A stretch of 64,000 bases of DNA from Bacteroidales bacterium (GTDB taxonomy: Bacteria; Bacteroidota; Bacteroidia; Bacteroidales; Muribaculaceae). Below are positions 56,204-64,000 of this stretch, piece by piece. The notes below the pieces were generated by a model. The model worked only from the letters and a program-made list of their open reading frames with translations, was not told the DNA's origin and ran no database searches. The DNA lies in the NCBI GenBank assembly GCA_910575545.1, contig CAJTFH010000009.1:36803-100802 (forward strand), read 5' to 3'. Each line of letters opens with the position of its first letter. The stretch's first letter is position 1. The position numbers and the translations under genes are program-made.

Positions 56204-57160
56204 CTACTTGTTTTTACCCTCTTTTATAAGGTTGATGCGTTTCATCTCAGTTGGATAGAGAGGGGTGAGAAGTTCCACAACCTTTGTGCGCTCGGTCTGC
56301 GAGGCTTTTGTGTAGAGATTAACAAGTTCGTCGAGTTTGGCATCCTTAAACAGCGACAGTGCGACCGACATTGGATCGGCATCGTAGACCTTTTGCAGGT
56401 TTTCAAGCGTAGTGGTTATTTTTGCCCTTCCTTTATCGGGTGACAGGAACATCTCGTCGAGGCCTGTACGGTGGTAGTCATACAGTATGTTGCGTGTCAC
56501 TGAGGTGCCCGGCGCGGTGAATGCATCCAGCACCGCCGACCGGTTCTTTTTGTCCTCAAATGCTTTCCATCCGCCTTCACCTGACGACTGTGCCATCTGC
56601 ACAATCATTTTCAGCCTGTCGAATGCCTCTTCGCCACCTTTTGGCGCGAATGAATCACGGTCGAGGGCTATGATGAGATAGGCATAGAAATTCAATATGG
56701 CCGTCAGCTGGCTTTCCATCGTATTTACGGTGAAGTTCAGCGGCTCCCCCTCCTGGTAGGTGAATTCGATTTTGGTGTCTTTGAAGTTCAGCAGGGTGGT
56801 GGTGTATGTGCTGTTGTAGACCGGTCGCGATGACTGTATCTGCAAATCACCTTTCAGCGTATTGTCGGTGTAGTCGGCGATGGTGAAAAACAAACGGCAG
56901 TCGATACGTTCGTTGACCGCATATTGGTCGTTTGTGAAGTGTGTCGTGTTCATATATTCCCTGATGGCTTCTGCAAGGGTTTCAAACACGCTGCGGTTGG
57001 TGGCCTGGATTTGGTCGGTGTTGATTTCCACCTGGCAGTTCAGTTCCTGGGCGGTTGCCGTTTCTGGTGGCAACAGCATGAGACAGACTGCCGCTGTAGT
57101 GGCTATGACGTTGATAAATCTTGCAATTGCGTTATGTGTCACATGTTTAATCATATGCAT
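56204..57160 (-). CDS. DUF4835 family exported protein
   Basis: 318 residues. Signal peptide to about residue 38 (VCLMLLPPETATAQ), then ELNCQVEINTDQIQATNRSV, IQSSRPVYNSTYTTTLLNF, YLIIALDRDSFAPKGGEEAF and SSGEGGWKAFED, all DUF4835 signature stretches. Some annotations name this family PorD and link it to type IX secretion; the link is not testable here, and no other T9SS gene lies in the window. Its place between coaBC and recN is a conserved Bacteroidetes arrangement. Confidence 0.85.
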   Translation of the reverse strand: MHMIKHVTHNAIARFINVIATTAAVCLMLLPPETATAQELNCQVEINTDQIQATNRSVFETLAEAIREYMNTTHFTNDQYAVNERIDCRLFFTIADYTDNTLKGDLQIQSSRPVYNSTYTTTLLNFKDTKIEFTYQEGEPLNFTVNTMESQLTAILNFYAYLIIALDRDSFAPKGGEEAFDRLKMIVQMAQSSGEGGWKAFEDKKNRSAVLDAFTAPGTSVTRNILYDYHRTGLDEMFLSPDKGRAKITTTLENLQKVYDADPMSVALSLFKDAKLDELVNLYTKASQTERTKVVELLTPLYPTEMKRINLIKEGKNK

Positions 57161-57169
57161 TATAACGAA

Positions 57170-58381
57170 TCACTCATGTTTGATATTGCTGATTGCGTCA
57201 AGAATGTCGGCTGCAACCTCGTTCTTGCTTTTCAACGGGTATCTTATGGCATCTCCCTCTTTTGTGAAGATTGTGATTTTATTGGTGTCTGTGCCGAATC
57301 CAGCCCCCTTGTCGCGCAATGAGTTCATAACAATCATATCCAGATTCTTACGTTCCATTTTGTCTGCGGCATTGCTGGCTTCGTTGTCCGTTTCTAGTGC
57401 GAATCCAACCAGAATCTGATTCGGTTGTTTTGCGCGTCCCAGAGTTGCTGCAATGTCGGGATTCTTGACCAGTTCGAGATTGGGGATTGCGCTCTTTTCC
57501 CTTTTAATTTTCCTGTCTTCCCGGTTGGCAACGGAATAGTCTGCCACTGCTGCGCACATCACGGCTATGTCTGCATGGTCGAAGATGCTTTCACATGCCG
57601 CAAGCATTTCGTTTGCCGATTCCACATCGATAATCGTTATTCCTGCATGGGATGGTCTACGGTCAACCGGGCCGAGCACGAGGGTGACTTCCGCACCGCG
57701 TTTGGCAGCCTCTTCGGCGATGGCTATTCCCATTTTACCGGTGGAGTAGTTGCTGATATATCTCACCGGGTCGATTTTTTCGCGGGTCGGTCCGGCGGTG
57801 ATAAGCATTGTTTTCCCCTTCATGGTTTGGCTGCGGCTGAAAAAATCACATAAAGTGTCGAAAATTTTTTCAGGTTCTTCCATGCGTCCCTTACCAACAA
57901 GATGCGACGCTAATTCCCCCTCCGCCGGTTCGATTATATTAACCCCGTATGATTTCAGTTGCTCTATGTTGCGGAGAGTCGATGGGTGCTGCATCATGTC
58001 GAAATCCATTGCCGGAGCGGCGAAAACTGTGGCTCTCGTCGACAGGTATGAGGTCACAAGCATGTTGTCGGCAACTCCGTTGGCCATCTTAGCCAAAGTT
58101 GATGCTGTGGCTGGTGCGACAACGAAAGCATCCGCCCACAGCCCAAGGTCTACATGTGAATGCCATTGGCCGGTATTGGCTGTGAAAAACTCGCTGATTA
58201 CAGGTTTCCCGCTAAGGGTTGAGAGGGTCACCGGGGTTATGAACTCTTTGGCATTCGGGGTCATTATCACCTGTACCTCAGCCCCAGCCTTAACCAGCAG
58301 CCTCACAAGCGTGGCTGTTTTATAGGCGGCTATCCCGCCGGTGATTCCCAGCACTATATGTTTGCCTCTGATGCAATCCAT
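57170..58381 (-). CDS. coaBC: Bifunctional PPC synthetase / decarboxylase
   Basis: Two coenzyme A synthesis steps: 4'-phosphopantothenate to phosphopantothenoylcysteine, then decarboxylation. 403 residues from MDCIRGKHIVLGITGG; homology begins there. CoaC flavoprotein half carries GGIAAYKTATLVR, the active-site His motif QWHSHVDLG and the PAMDFDM substrate motif; CoaB half carries AGPTREKIDPVRYISN and the Rossmann region. Downstream of the DnaQ-like gene by 33 bases. Confidence 0.95.
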   Translation of the reverse strand: MDCIRGKHIVLGITGGIAAYKTATLVRLLVKAGAEVQVIMTPNAKEFITPVTLSTLSGKPVISEFFTANTGQWHSHVDLGLWADAFVVAPATASTLAKMANGVADNMLVTSYLSTRATVFAAPAMDFDMMQHPSTLRNIEQLKSYGVNIIEPAEGELASHLVGKGRMEEPEKIFDTLCDFFSRSQTMKGKTMLITAGPTREKIDPVRYISNYSTGKMGIAIAEEAAKRGAEVTLVLGPVDRRPSHAGITIIDVESANEMLAACESIFDHADIAVMCAAVADYSVANREDRKIKREKSAIPNLELVKNPDIAATLGRAKQPNQILVGFALETDNEASNAADKMERKNLDMIVMNSLRDKGAGFGTDTNKITIFTKEGDAIRYPLKSKNEVAADILDAISNIKHE

Positions 58382-58414
58382 GTTATAGCCAATAACTTTC
58401 TGATATTGTCGCAA

Positions 58415-59176
58415 TCAACGCATTCGCAGTTTGATTGCCATCATTATGCGTTTCATGTCTGACGGGAAGTCTCCCTGCTGGATCCAGCTGAAATATCCGG
58501 GGTCTTTTTTCAACACCTCTGTCACCAAGACTCCCTTGTATTTGCCGAAGTTTATGACTTCCCGATGCTGGTCGTCATAAATCATGCGTCCCATTATATC
58601 GACATTATTATTCTGTGAGGAATAAGCCGACAACTGCTCCATGTCGTTGGGTAAATCGTCGTATCGGTCGAGCTGGGCCATTAACACCTCATAAGTGGCG
58701 CGTGTGTCGGCATTGGCCGAATGCGCTCCTTCAAGCTCTTTGTCGCAATAAAAGCGGTAGGCGGCTGTGAGTGTCCGTTGCTCTTTCTTGTGGAAGATGG
58801 TCTGCACATCGATGAATCTCGGGCGTGAGAAATCGAAGTCAACACCGGCACGCGCAAATTCCTCGGCAAGCATCGGAATATCGAACTTGTTTGAATTGAA
58901 CCCTGCTATGTCGCATCCTTCAAAACTTTTTGCCAGCTGGGTTGCAACCTGTTTGAATGCTGGTTTGTCGGCCACATCTTCATCGAAGATATGGTGTATA
59001 GAAGATGCCTCTTCCGGGATATGCATACCGGGATTGATTCTTATTGTACGTTCCTCTTCGTGGCCGTCAGGATAAACCTTTATCATCGACATTTCCACGA
59101 TTCTGTCGTGTAATATGTTGGTGCCGGTGGTTTCCAGATCAAAGAACATCACCGGTTTTGTCAGCTTGAGTTTCAT
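58415..59176 (-). CDS. DnaQ-like 3'-5' exonuclease
   Basis: 253 residues with the DEDDh plan: FDLETTGTNILHD (Exo I), DIAGFNSNKFDIPML (Exo II) and AHSANADTRATYEVLMAQL (Exo III). A C-terminal extension of about 70 residues (HREVINFGKYKGVLVTEVL) carries a segment that recurs in many Bacteroidetes members. Probably a proofreading or repair exonuclease, as DnaE here has no obvious exonuclease of its own. It sits between dnaN and coaBC. Confidence 0.88.
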   Translation of the reverse strand: MKLKLTKPVMFFDLETTGTNILHDRIVEMSMIKVYPDGHEEERTIRINPGMHIPEEASSIHHIFDEDVADKPAFKQVATQLAKSFEGCDIAGFNSNKFDIPMLAEEFARAGVDFDFSRPRFIDVQTIFHKKEQRTLTAAYRFYCDKELEGAHSANADTRATYEVLMAQLDRYDDLPNDMEQLSAYSSQNNNVDIMGRMIYDDQHREVINFGKYKGVLVTEVLKKDPGYFSWIQQGDFPSDMKRIMMAIKLRMR

Positions 59177-59211
59177 TTATGGCAGGTATTATTAGACGTC
59201 TCGTACTGTTA

Positions 59212-60342
59212 TTAGAAATCCTGCACGGTCATAGGCATCAGGATTACAACCAAATCGGTGTTTTCTGCATTTTCCTCTGGCTGGAATACTCCCGGGCGCG
59301 ACGGATCTGCCAGTTTCAGAATAACATTAGAGGTTGAGAGTATGCCGAAAATTTCAAGAAGGTATGCAGAGCAGAAGCCTATTACCATTTGTTCACCTGT
59401 GAAATCGCACGGCACCTCTTCATGGGCGAATGAGTTCACATTGGGATCGTCGACTTTCATCTCAACACGGGTAGGGGTGAACCTGAACTTCACCAGACCA
59501 TGACCTGGATCGGCACATACTGACACACGCCTTACGGCTGTGAGTATGGCGCTCCGGTCAACAGTCACCGTATATGGGTTATTTGTTGGTATAACGCGAT
59601 TATAATCAGGGAAATTACCTTTTATGAACCGGCAGTTGAGGGTTATATCTTCTGTTTCAAAAACTGCGCTACGCGATGAGATGGTGACATTGACGTCTGC
59701 CTCCTTGTCGAGAAGCGATTTCAAAATAATCGATGGTTTTACCGGCACGATGCATGAGGCTGTGATGCCCGGTGCTGAGGTGCGGTCGATATATCTCACC
59801 AGCTTGCGGGTGTCGGTGGCCACAAACGTGATGCCGTCCTCTTTGATATCCCACAGTATTCCCATCATCTGGGGCCGGATTTCATCTGTCCCCACAGCAA
59901 AAAGGGTGTTTTCAACTCCGTTGAGAATCTGGGTTGCGGGACACACCATTTTCAGGCTTTCCTCAGCAGATGTTGTCTCTATGGTTTCGGGATATTGGTC
60001 TCCGTCGAGTGCTACTATGTCGAAATTTCCGCCGGGGAAACTGATTTTAGTGGCAAGGGTGTTGTCGTTAATCTCGAATTCCACATCAACATCCGGCAAT
60101 TCTTTTGCCATGTCGGTAATGCGGCGGGCATTGAGGCAAAAGCGGCCTTCTCCCTCTACATTCTTGATCGGCAGACGGGCCGAAAGCGTATTTTCTGAGT
60201 CTGACGCTGTGATTTCAAGGCTGTCATCAACCACTTTAAGCAAGAAATTGTCGAGAATGGAGATTGTGTTCTTGGCGTTGATTACTTTGCTCACTCCTGA
60301 AAGGGTGGAGTAGAGGGCTTTGCTCGCAACATTGAATTTCAT
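59212..60342 (-). CDS. dnaN: DNA polymerase III beta sliding clamp
   Basis: 376 residues, three tandem clamp domains: SGVSKVINAKNTISILDNF at the start of the first, HTH-free beta folds, then the C-terminal VILMPMTV motif. Loaded on DNA to tether DnaE and repair polymerases. It is not beside dnaA, consistent with Bacteroidetes order. A 5' leader of about 120 bases precedes the ATG and holds a palindromic repeat. Confidence 0.97.
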   Translation of the reverse strand: MKFNVASKALYSTLSGVSKVINAKNTISILDNFLLKVVDDSLEITASDSENTLSARLPIKNVEGEGRFCLNARRITDMAKELPDVDVEFEINDNTLATKISFPGGNFDIVALDGDQYPETIETTSAEESLKMVCPATQILNGVENTLFAVGTDEIRPQMMGILWDIKEDGITFVATDTRKLVRYIDRTSAPGITASCIVPVKPSIILKSLLDKEADVNVTISSRSAVFETEDITLNCRFIKGNFPDYNRVIPTNNPYTVTVDRSAILTAVRRVSVCADPGHGLVKFRFTPTRVEMKVDDPNVNSFAHEEVPCDFTGEQMVIGFCSAYLLEIFGILSTSNVILKLADPSRPGVFQPEENAENTDLVVILMPMTVQDF

Positions 60343-60373
60343 CGTTATATCGTTTTTATTGTTTTGCTATTTC

Positions 60374-60479
60374 AGAGTGTGTTTGAATTTAACTCAAAGA
60401 TACGAAAATATTGAGAGGATTTTTGGAGGGATTTTCGCAAGTAAGTTCAAACACAAGTTTATTCAACCACACAAAGATA
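60374..60479 (-). promoter_or_regulatory. dnaN promoter and palindromic leader (interspersed repeat copy 3)
   Basis: TATCTTTG on the minus strand at 60472-60479 with TTG (60500-60502) 20 bases upstream is a good promoter. The resulting leader contains AGAGTGTGTTTGAATT (from 60374) continuing through ACTCAAA to 60398, and the complementary TTCAAACACA at 60446-60455, so it can fold into a long hairpin. A second TATCTTTG (60395-60402) lies inside the element. Related copies are at 12378 and 14443. Confidence 0.6.
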
Positions 60480-60509
60480 CAAAATCCGGTGGCAAAAGTC
60501 AACCCCTTA

Positions 60510-63068
60510 TTATCCGCATTTCGATGTGCCGCATGATGTGCACAGCAGGCATCCTTCCTGGTAGATAAGGGTTTCCTGGCCACAGTTGGGGCATCGTTGC
60601 CCATTGGCCTTGGTGCCGTTGGGCAGATATTTTTTCAATGCGCGTTCAACTCCCATTTTCCATGTGTTGATGCTTTTTGAATCAAGTTCGAGGGTGCCTA
60701 CGAGTTTGAGTACCTGGTCTATTGGCATTCCGTAGCGCAACACGCCTGAAATCAGCTTCGCATAGTTCCAATATTCGGGGTTGAATTTGTCTGATAGCCC
60801 TTCTATAGTGGTTTTATGGCCGCGCTTGTTCACAAACTGGAAGTCGTAGCGCTTGTTTCCTTCCGGATCTACGGCTTTGATTATTTTGCCGTGGTTGACC
60901 GATTTGGGGCAGAATATGCCATCCTCATCATCGGCCAGTCCGGTGAAGATTTCATATGGTTTCCCATCCATGAGTCCCACGAATGCAATCCATTTTTCTT
61001 TGTTGTTCTGGAATCTAACCACATCGGCATCAAGCTCTATCGGGCGTTTGGTGGCATGCGGGTATGGCTCTGAAGCGGTCGCCTCATTTTTTTTCTTTTT
61101 GCTCTCCATGGCCAACAGCACTCCGGAACGGGATCCGTCGCGATAGACTGTGCAGCCTTTGCATCCCGACCGCCATGCCTCGACATACAGTTTATTGACC
61201 ATATCCTCGCTGACGTCAGCCGGCAGATTGATGGTGACTGAAATCGAATGGTCTACCCATTTCTGTATACGTCCCTGCATACGCACTTTCTCGAGCCAGT
61301 CAATATCATTTGATGTGGCTCCTGCATAGGGCGACCGGGCCACAATGGCATCCAGTTCTTCTTGGGTATAATCCTGTTTCACCTCTATTCCGGCCACTTT
61401 CATCCATTCGATGAACTTCGGATGGTAAACAACATATTCCTCGAAGGCGTCGCCTGTTTCATCAACATAGTCAATGCGCACTTCGGCATCATTGGGGTTG
61501 ACTTTACGCCTACGTTTGTAAACCGGCATGAACACTGGTTCTATTCCGGAGGTGGTGCGGGTCATAAGGCTTGTGGTGCCTGTGGGGGCGATGGTGAGGC
61601 AGGCTATGTTGCGGCGCCCTTGTTTTGCCATTCTCTCATACATGTAGGGGTCTTTCTCTCTGAGGCGGTTCAAGAAAGGGTTGTTCTTTTCCCGTTCATG
61701 GTCGAACACCTCGAAAGCTCCTCGCTCTCCGGCCATGTCGACCGATGAATTATATGCGGCTAATGCAAGATGTGAATGCACTTTTTCGGAGAAGTCTGTG
61801 GCTTCGGGGGTGCCGTAGCGCAGCCCCATGGCGGCTATCATGTCACCTTCGGCGGTTGTGCCCACGCCTGTGCGTCTCCCTTTGAGGGTCTTGGCGCGTA
61901 TTTTTTCCCAAAGATGACGCTCGGGGCGCTTGACTTCTTCAGTCTCCGGATCGGCATCGACTTTTTCAAGTATGGTATCGATTTTCTCCATTTCCAGGTC
62001 GATTATATCATCCATGATACGTTGGGCTTTGCCTACATGTTTGGCAAACAGCTCATAATCAAATTCTGCCTGGGGGGTGAAGGGATTCTTCACATAGGAA
62101 TAAAGATTGATAGCCAGCAACCGGCATGAGTCGTAGGGGCACAGCGGTATCTCTCCGCAAGGATTGGTCGAGATTGTGCGGAAGCCCAGGTCGGCATAGC
62201 AGTCGGGCAGCGACTCGCGGGTGATTGTGTCCCAGAACAGAACCCCGGGTTCTGCCGATTTCCATGCGTTATGGATGATTTTGCTCCAGAATGCCTTGGC
62301 GTCGATTTCCTTTTCAGTATCAGGCTCTGTGGAGTTAACAGGATATGTCTGGCGATAGGGCTTCCCTTCTGTTGCAGCACGCATGAATTCATCATCGATG
62401 CGTACTGACACATTTGCCCCGGTCACTTTCCCTTCTGTCATTTTTGCATCCACGAAAGCCTCTGAATCCGGATGCTTGATTGCAACTGTAAGCATCAATG
62501 CGCCACGGCGTCCGTCTTGCGCCACTTCGCGGGTGGAGTTTGAGTAGCGTTCCATAAACGGCACCAGGCCGGTTGAGGTCAATGCCGAGTTCTTTACCGG
62601 GGTGCCTTTGGGCCGGATATGGCTGAGGTCGTGTCCTACTCCGCCACGGCGTTTCATGAGCTGGACCTGTTCTTCATCAATGCGGATTACACCGCCGTAG
62701 GAGTCAGGATTGCCGTCGAGCCCTATAACAAAGCAATTCGACAGTGAGCCAACCTGGTAGTGGTTACCTATCCCCGACATGGGGCTTCCTTGCGGCACGA
62801 TATAACGGAAATCTTTCAAATATCCGAATATCTCCTCTTCGCTCATCGGATTGGGATATTTCCGCTCTATCCTGGCGATTTCGGAGGCTATGCGGTGGTG
62901 CATGTCGTCGGGGGTCAGCTCAAAAATGTTTCCGAAAGAATCTTTGAGTGCGTATTTGCTGACCCATACGCGGGCGGCAAGTTCGTCACCGTTGAAATAT
63001 TTCACGCTTGCCTGATAGGCTTCGTCATAACTATAGGTCTTGCCAGCCTCGATATCCTTTGATGCCAT
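60510..63068 (-). CDS. nrdJ: Adenosylcobalamin-dependent ribonucleotide reductase
   Basis: Class II enzyme making deoxyribonucleotides with B12 coenzyme. 852 residues. The N-terminal part has PQGSPMSGIGNHYQVGSLSNCF and SNSTREVAQDGRRGALMLTV; NPCGEIPLCPYDSCRLLAIN is the catalytic-site region with substrate Cys pair. A C-terminal extension ends CPNCGQETLIYQEG then CTSCG, a zinc-ribbon type tail that would relay electrons to the active site. No B12 riboswitch was found upstream (63069-63452). It ends 168 bases from dnaN. Confidence 0.95.
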   Translation of the reverse strand: MASKDIEAGKTYSYDEAYQASVKYFNGDELAARVWVSKYALKDSFGNIFELTPDDMHHRIASEIARIERKYPNPMSEEEIFGYLKDFRYIVPQGSPMSGIGNHYQVGSLSNCFVIGLDGNPDSYGGVIRIDEEQVQLMKRRGGVGHDLSHIRPKGTPVKNSALTSTGLVPFMERYSNSTREVAQDGRRGALMLTVAIKHPDSEAFVDAKMTEGKVTGANVSVRIDDEFMRAATEGKPYRQTYPVNSTEPDTEKEIDAKAFWSKIIHNAWKSAEPGVLFWDTITRESLPDCYADLGFRTISTNPCGEIPLCPYDSCRLLAINLYSYVKNPFTPQAEFDYELFAKHVGKAQRIMDDIIDLEMEKIDTILEKVDADPETEEVKRPERHLWEKIRAKTLKGRRTGVGTTAEGDMIAAMGLRYGTPEATDFSEKVHSHLALAAYNSSVDMAGERGAFEVFDHEREKNNPFLNRLREKDPYMYERMAKQGRRNIACLTIAPTGTTSLMTRTTSGIEPVFMPVYKRRRKVNPNDAEVRIDYVDETGDAFEEYVVYHPKFIEWMKVAGIEVKQDYTQEELDAIVARSPYAGATSNDIDWLEKVRMQGRIQKWVDHSISVTINLPADVSEDMVNKLYVEAWRSGCKGCTVYRDGSRSGVLLAMESKKKKNEATASEPYPHATKRPIELDADVVRFQNNKEKWIAFVGLMDGKPYEIFTGLADDEDGIFCPKSVNHGKIIKAVDPEGNKRYDFQFVNKRGHKTTIEGLSDKFNPEYWNYAKLISGVLRYGMPIDQVLKLVGTLELDSKSINTWKMGVERALKKYLPNGTKANGQRCPNCGQETLIYQEGCLLCTSCGTSKCG

Positions 63069-63452
63069 GGTGGTTGTTATTTTCTGGTTTTTAGGGCTTA
63101 GTTTTTCTTGTATGTGGTTATATCTGTTGACTGCCGCCGGGCGTGTTCAATAGCACTTGTAATGTCTGTGCACAGCGGAGGTCTCTTTCATCATGCAAAC
63201 TTCGTTATTTTCGGCCATTATTCCAAATTTAGCAACATGCAAAGTGGGGGATTGTTGAAAACTTTCCTGATTCAATTAGCTAATTTTGTGATTATCAACG
63301 GTGTATCTTTTTGTGTGGCTGCTTGGAATTATCGAAAATGAATTATATGCCTGGCTGTTGGGTTTTGATAAATTAATACTACCTTTGCAATATATTTAAT
63401 CGATTGGCTTATATGCAATGATTCGGTAAAATTAGAGGTTGTTCATCCTTGG
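63069..63452. other. Gap between nrdJ and the insertion sequence
   Basis: No gene or RNA structure I can support. CAAATTTA at 63224-63231 is a possible minus-strand -7 box for nrdJ. TACCTTTG at 63380-63387 is a plus-strand -7 box that now points into the insertion sequence. Confidence 0.45.
63380..63387 (+). promoter_or_regulatory. Orphan -7 box TACCTTTG facing the insertion sequence
   Basis: TAnnTTTG match on the plus strand 65 bases before the transposase end, with no plus-strand gene behind it in the window. It may have served a gene now displaced or disrupted by the element. Confidence 0.45.
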
Positions 63453-64000
63453 CTAAGCCGCTAACTGAGCCAACCGATGATTTATTTTCTGAATTATTTT
63501 GATATGCGGAGATTTTCCGCAAGTCGAAATAATTGTTGAGGCGAGATAAGATTCAAACATAAGCCGTTTGAACTGCGCTACCGAAAGATCCGGATAATCC
63601 TTCCTTATGACCTCCTTGCAGACATTGAGGGCTGTGAAGGAAAGATTGAACGCAAAGTCAAGCCGCTTCCTGTCGCGGGTCTGCTGTGACTGAAGTCCGG
63701 TAAACTGCTTGGCATCGCGTATACCGAACTCAATCTGAAAGCGGGTGCGGTAGAAACCGATGATCTTTTCAGGCCTCATGTCGGTGTCGGTAGAGAAGTA
63801 AAGAAGAGGCTCTCCGTTTTCAACCGGACAGACCACGATACGGATGTCGCGTTTCAATGCCCTCGAATGTACGACCGCCGTGTGACATCGGGTTTTGATT
63901 CCTTTGGAATCCTCATATATGAATGAAGTGAACACGGACATATCAAGAGTTGAGAAATCCACTTTCTCTCCATACTTTTTCTTTCTGCCGCGTCTTCGCG
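63453..64000 (-). mobile_element. Insertion sequence transposase, 3' part (DDE type)
   Basis: Frame open to the window edge: RRRGRKKKYGEKVDF, then SFIYEDSKGIKTRCHTAVV and FYRTRFQIEFGIRDAKQFTG (a Y-x2-R-x3-E-x6-K pattern of IS4-type DDE transposases), ending in LAQLAA. About 182 residues of the C-terminus are visible. The IS boundary is probably near 63434-63452, but inverted repeats cannot be checked as the other end is outside. Class IS4-like is a resemblance. Confidence 0.8.

Noticed and set aside
63221..63320. Replication origin near nrdJ and dnaN
   Set aside because: No clustered TTATNCACA boxes and no dnaA; dnaN lies apart from the origin in Bacteroidetes.
63069..63452. Cobalamin riboswitch ahead of nrdJ
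   Set aside because: No B12-box-like conserved segments or the expected long stem set could be found in this gap.

Overview
The window is a chromosomal segment of a Bacteroidales bacterium, most likely a gut Muribaculaceae-type organism; family level is inference and species is not assigned. The signs are Bacteroidetes-type -7 promoter boxes (TAnnTTTG) ahead of many operons, the LpxC-FabZ fusion, SPII lipoproteins with DUF4493 and PCMD domains, a DUF4835 protein, and general absence of Shine-Dalgarno-dependent starts. GC is near 50% in core genes and clearly lower in a few accessory patches. No rRNA, tRNA or CRISPR array was seen.

Layout. 1-4157: 3' part of threonine ammonia-lyase, then convergent ribBA and an LptF/LptG permease. 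4391-10429: three paralogous surface-lipoprotein genes on the minus strand (DUF4493, two with a C-terminal PCMD domain). 10731-18740: plus-strand run guaB, a double-parvulin PPIase, pyrB-pyrI, a flavin reductase, glyA, plsC. 18808-23014: trxA and dnaE (minus). 23278-27678: carA and carB. 28022-30535: yraN, a minus-strand ECF sigma factor / anti-sigma-like / small periplasmic protein operon, and divergent from it an ORF-poor locus with its own promoter, tiny ORFs and terminator. 30604-34213: a CDF metal exporter, an unassigned lipoprotein and a TetR regulator. 34635-38360: a three-gene glycan operon with a fused cytidylyltransferase-SDR enzyme (CDP-ribitol synthase type), a TagF-like polyol-phosphate transferase and a GT2. 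38808-42356: thrS-infC-rpmI-rplT. 42882-47069: lpxD, lpxC-fabZ, lpxA and a GT2. 47152-52333: rlmH, hemW, a RhuM-like remnant and an AddB-like nuclease. 52457-60342: nadC, then minus-strand rlmB, recN, DUF4835, coaBC, DnaQ-like exonuclease and dnaN. 60510-63068: B12-dependent ribonucleotide reductase. The right edge cuts through an insertion-sequence transposase.

Functional themes. Pyrimidine and purine supply (carAB, pyrBI, guaB, nrdJ), outer-membrane biogenesis (lpxD/C-fabZ/A, LptF/G, plsC, PPIase) and replication/repair (dnaE, dnaN, recN, AddB-like) are interleaved with surface-adaptation genes (lipoprotein trio, polyol-phosphate glycan operon).

The strongest unexplained structures are: a 171-bp element present three times with a 135-bp core identical in all copies, each carrying a terminator hairpin; a second family of interspersed palindromic sequences at three places; the tiny-ORF locus at 29822-30535; and a nested inverted repeat built from 14-bp units at 4238-4385.
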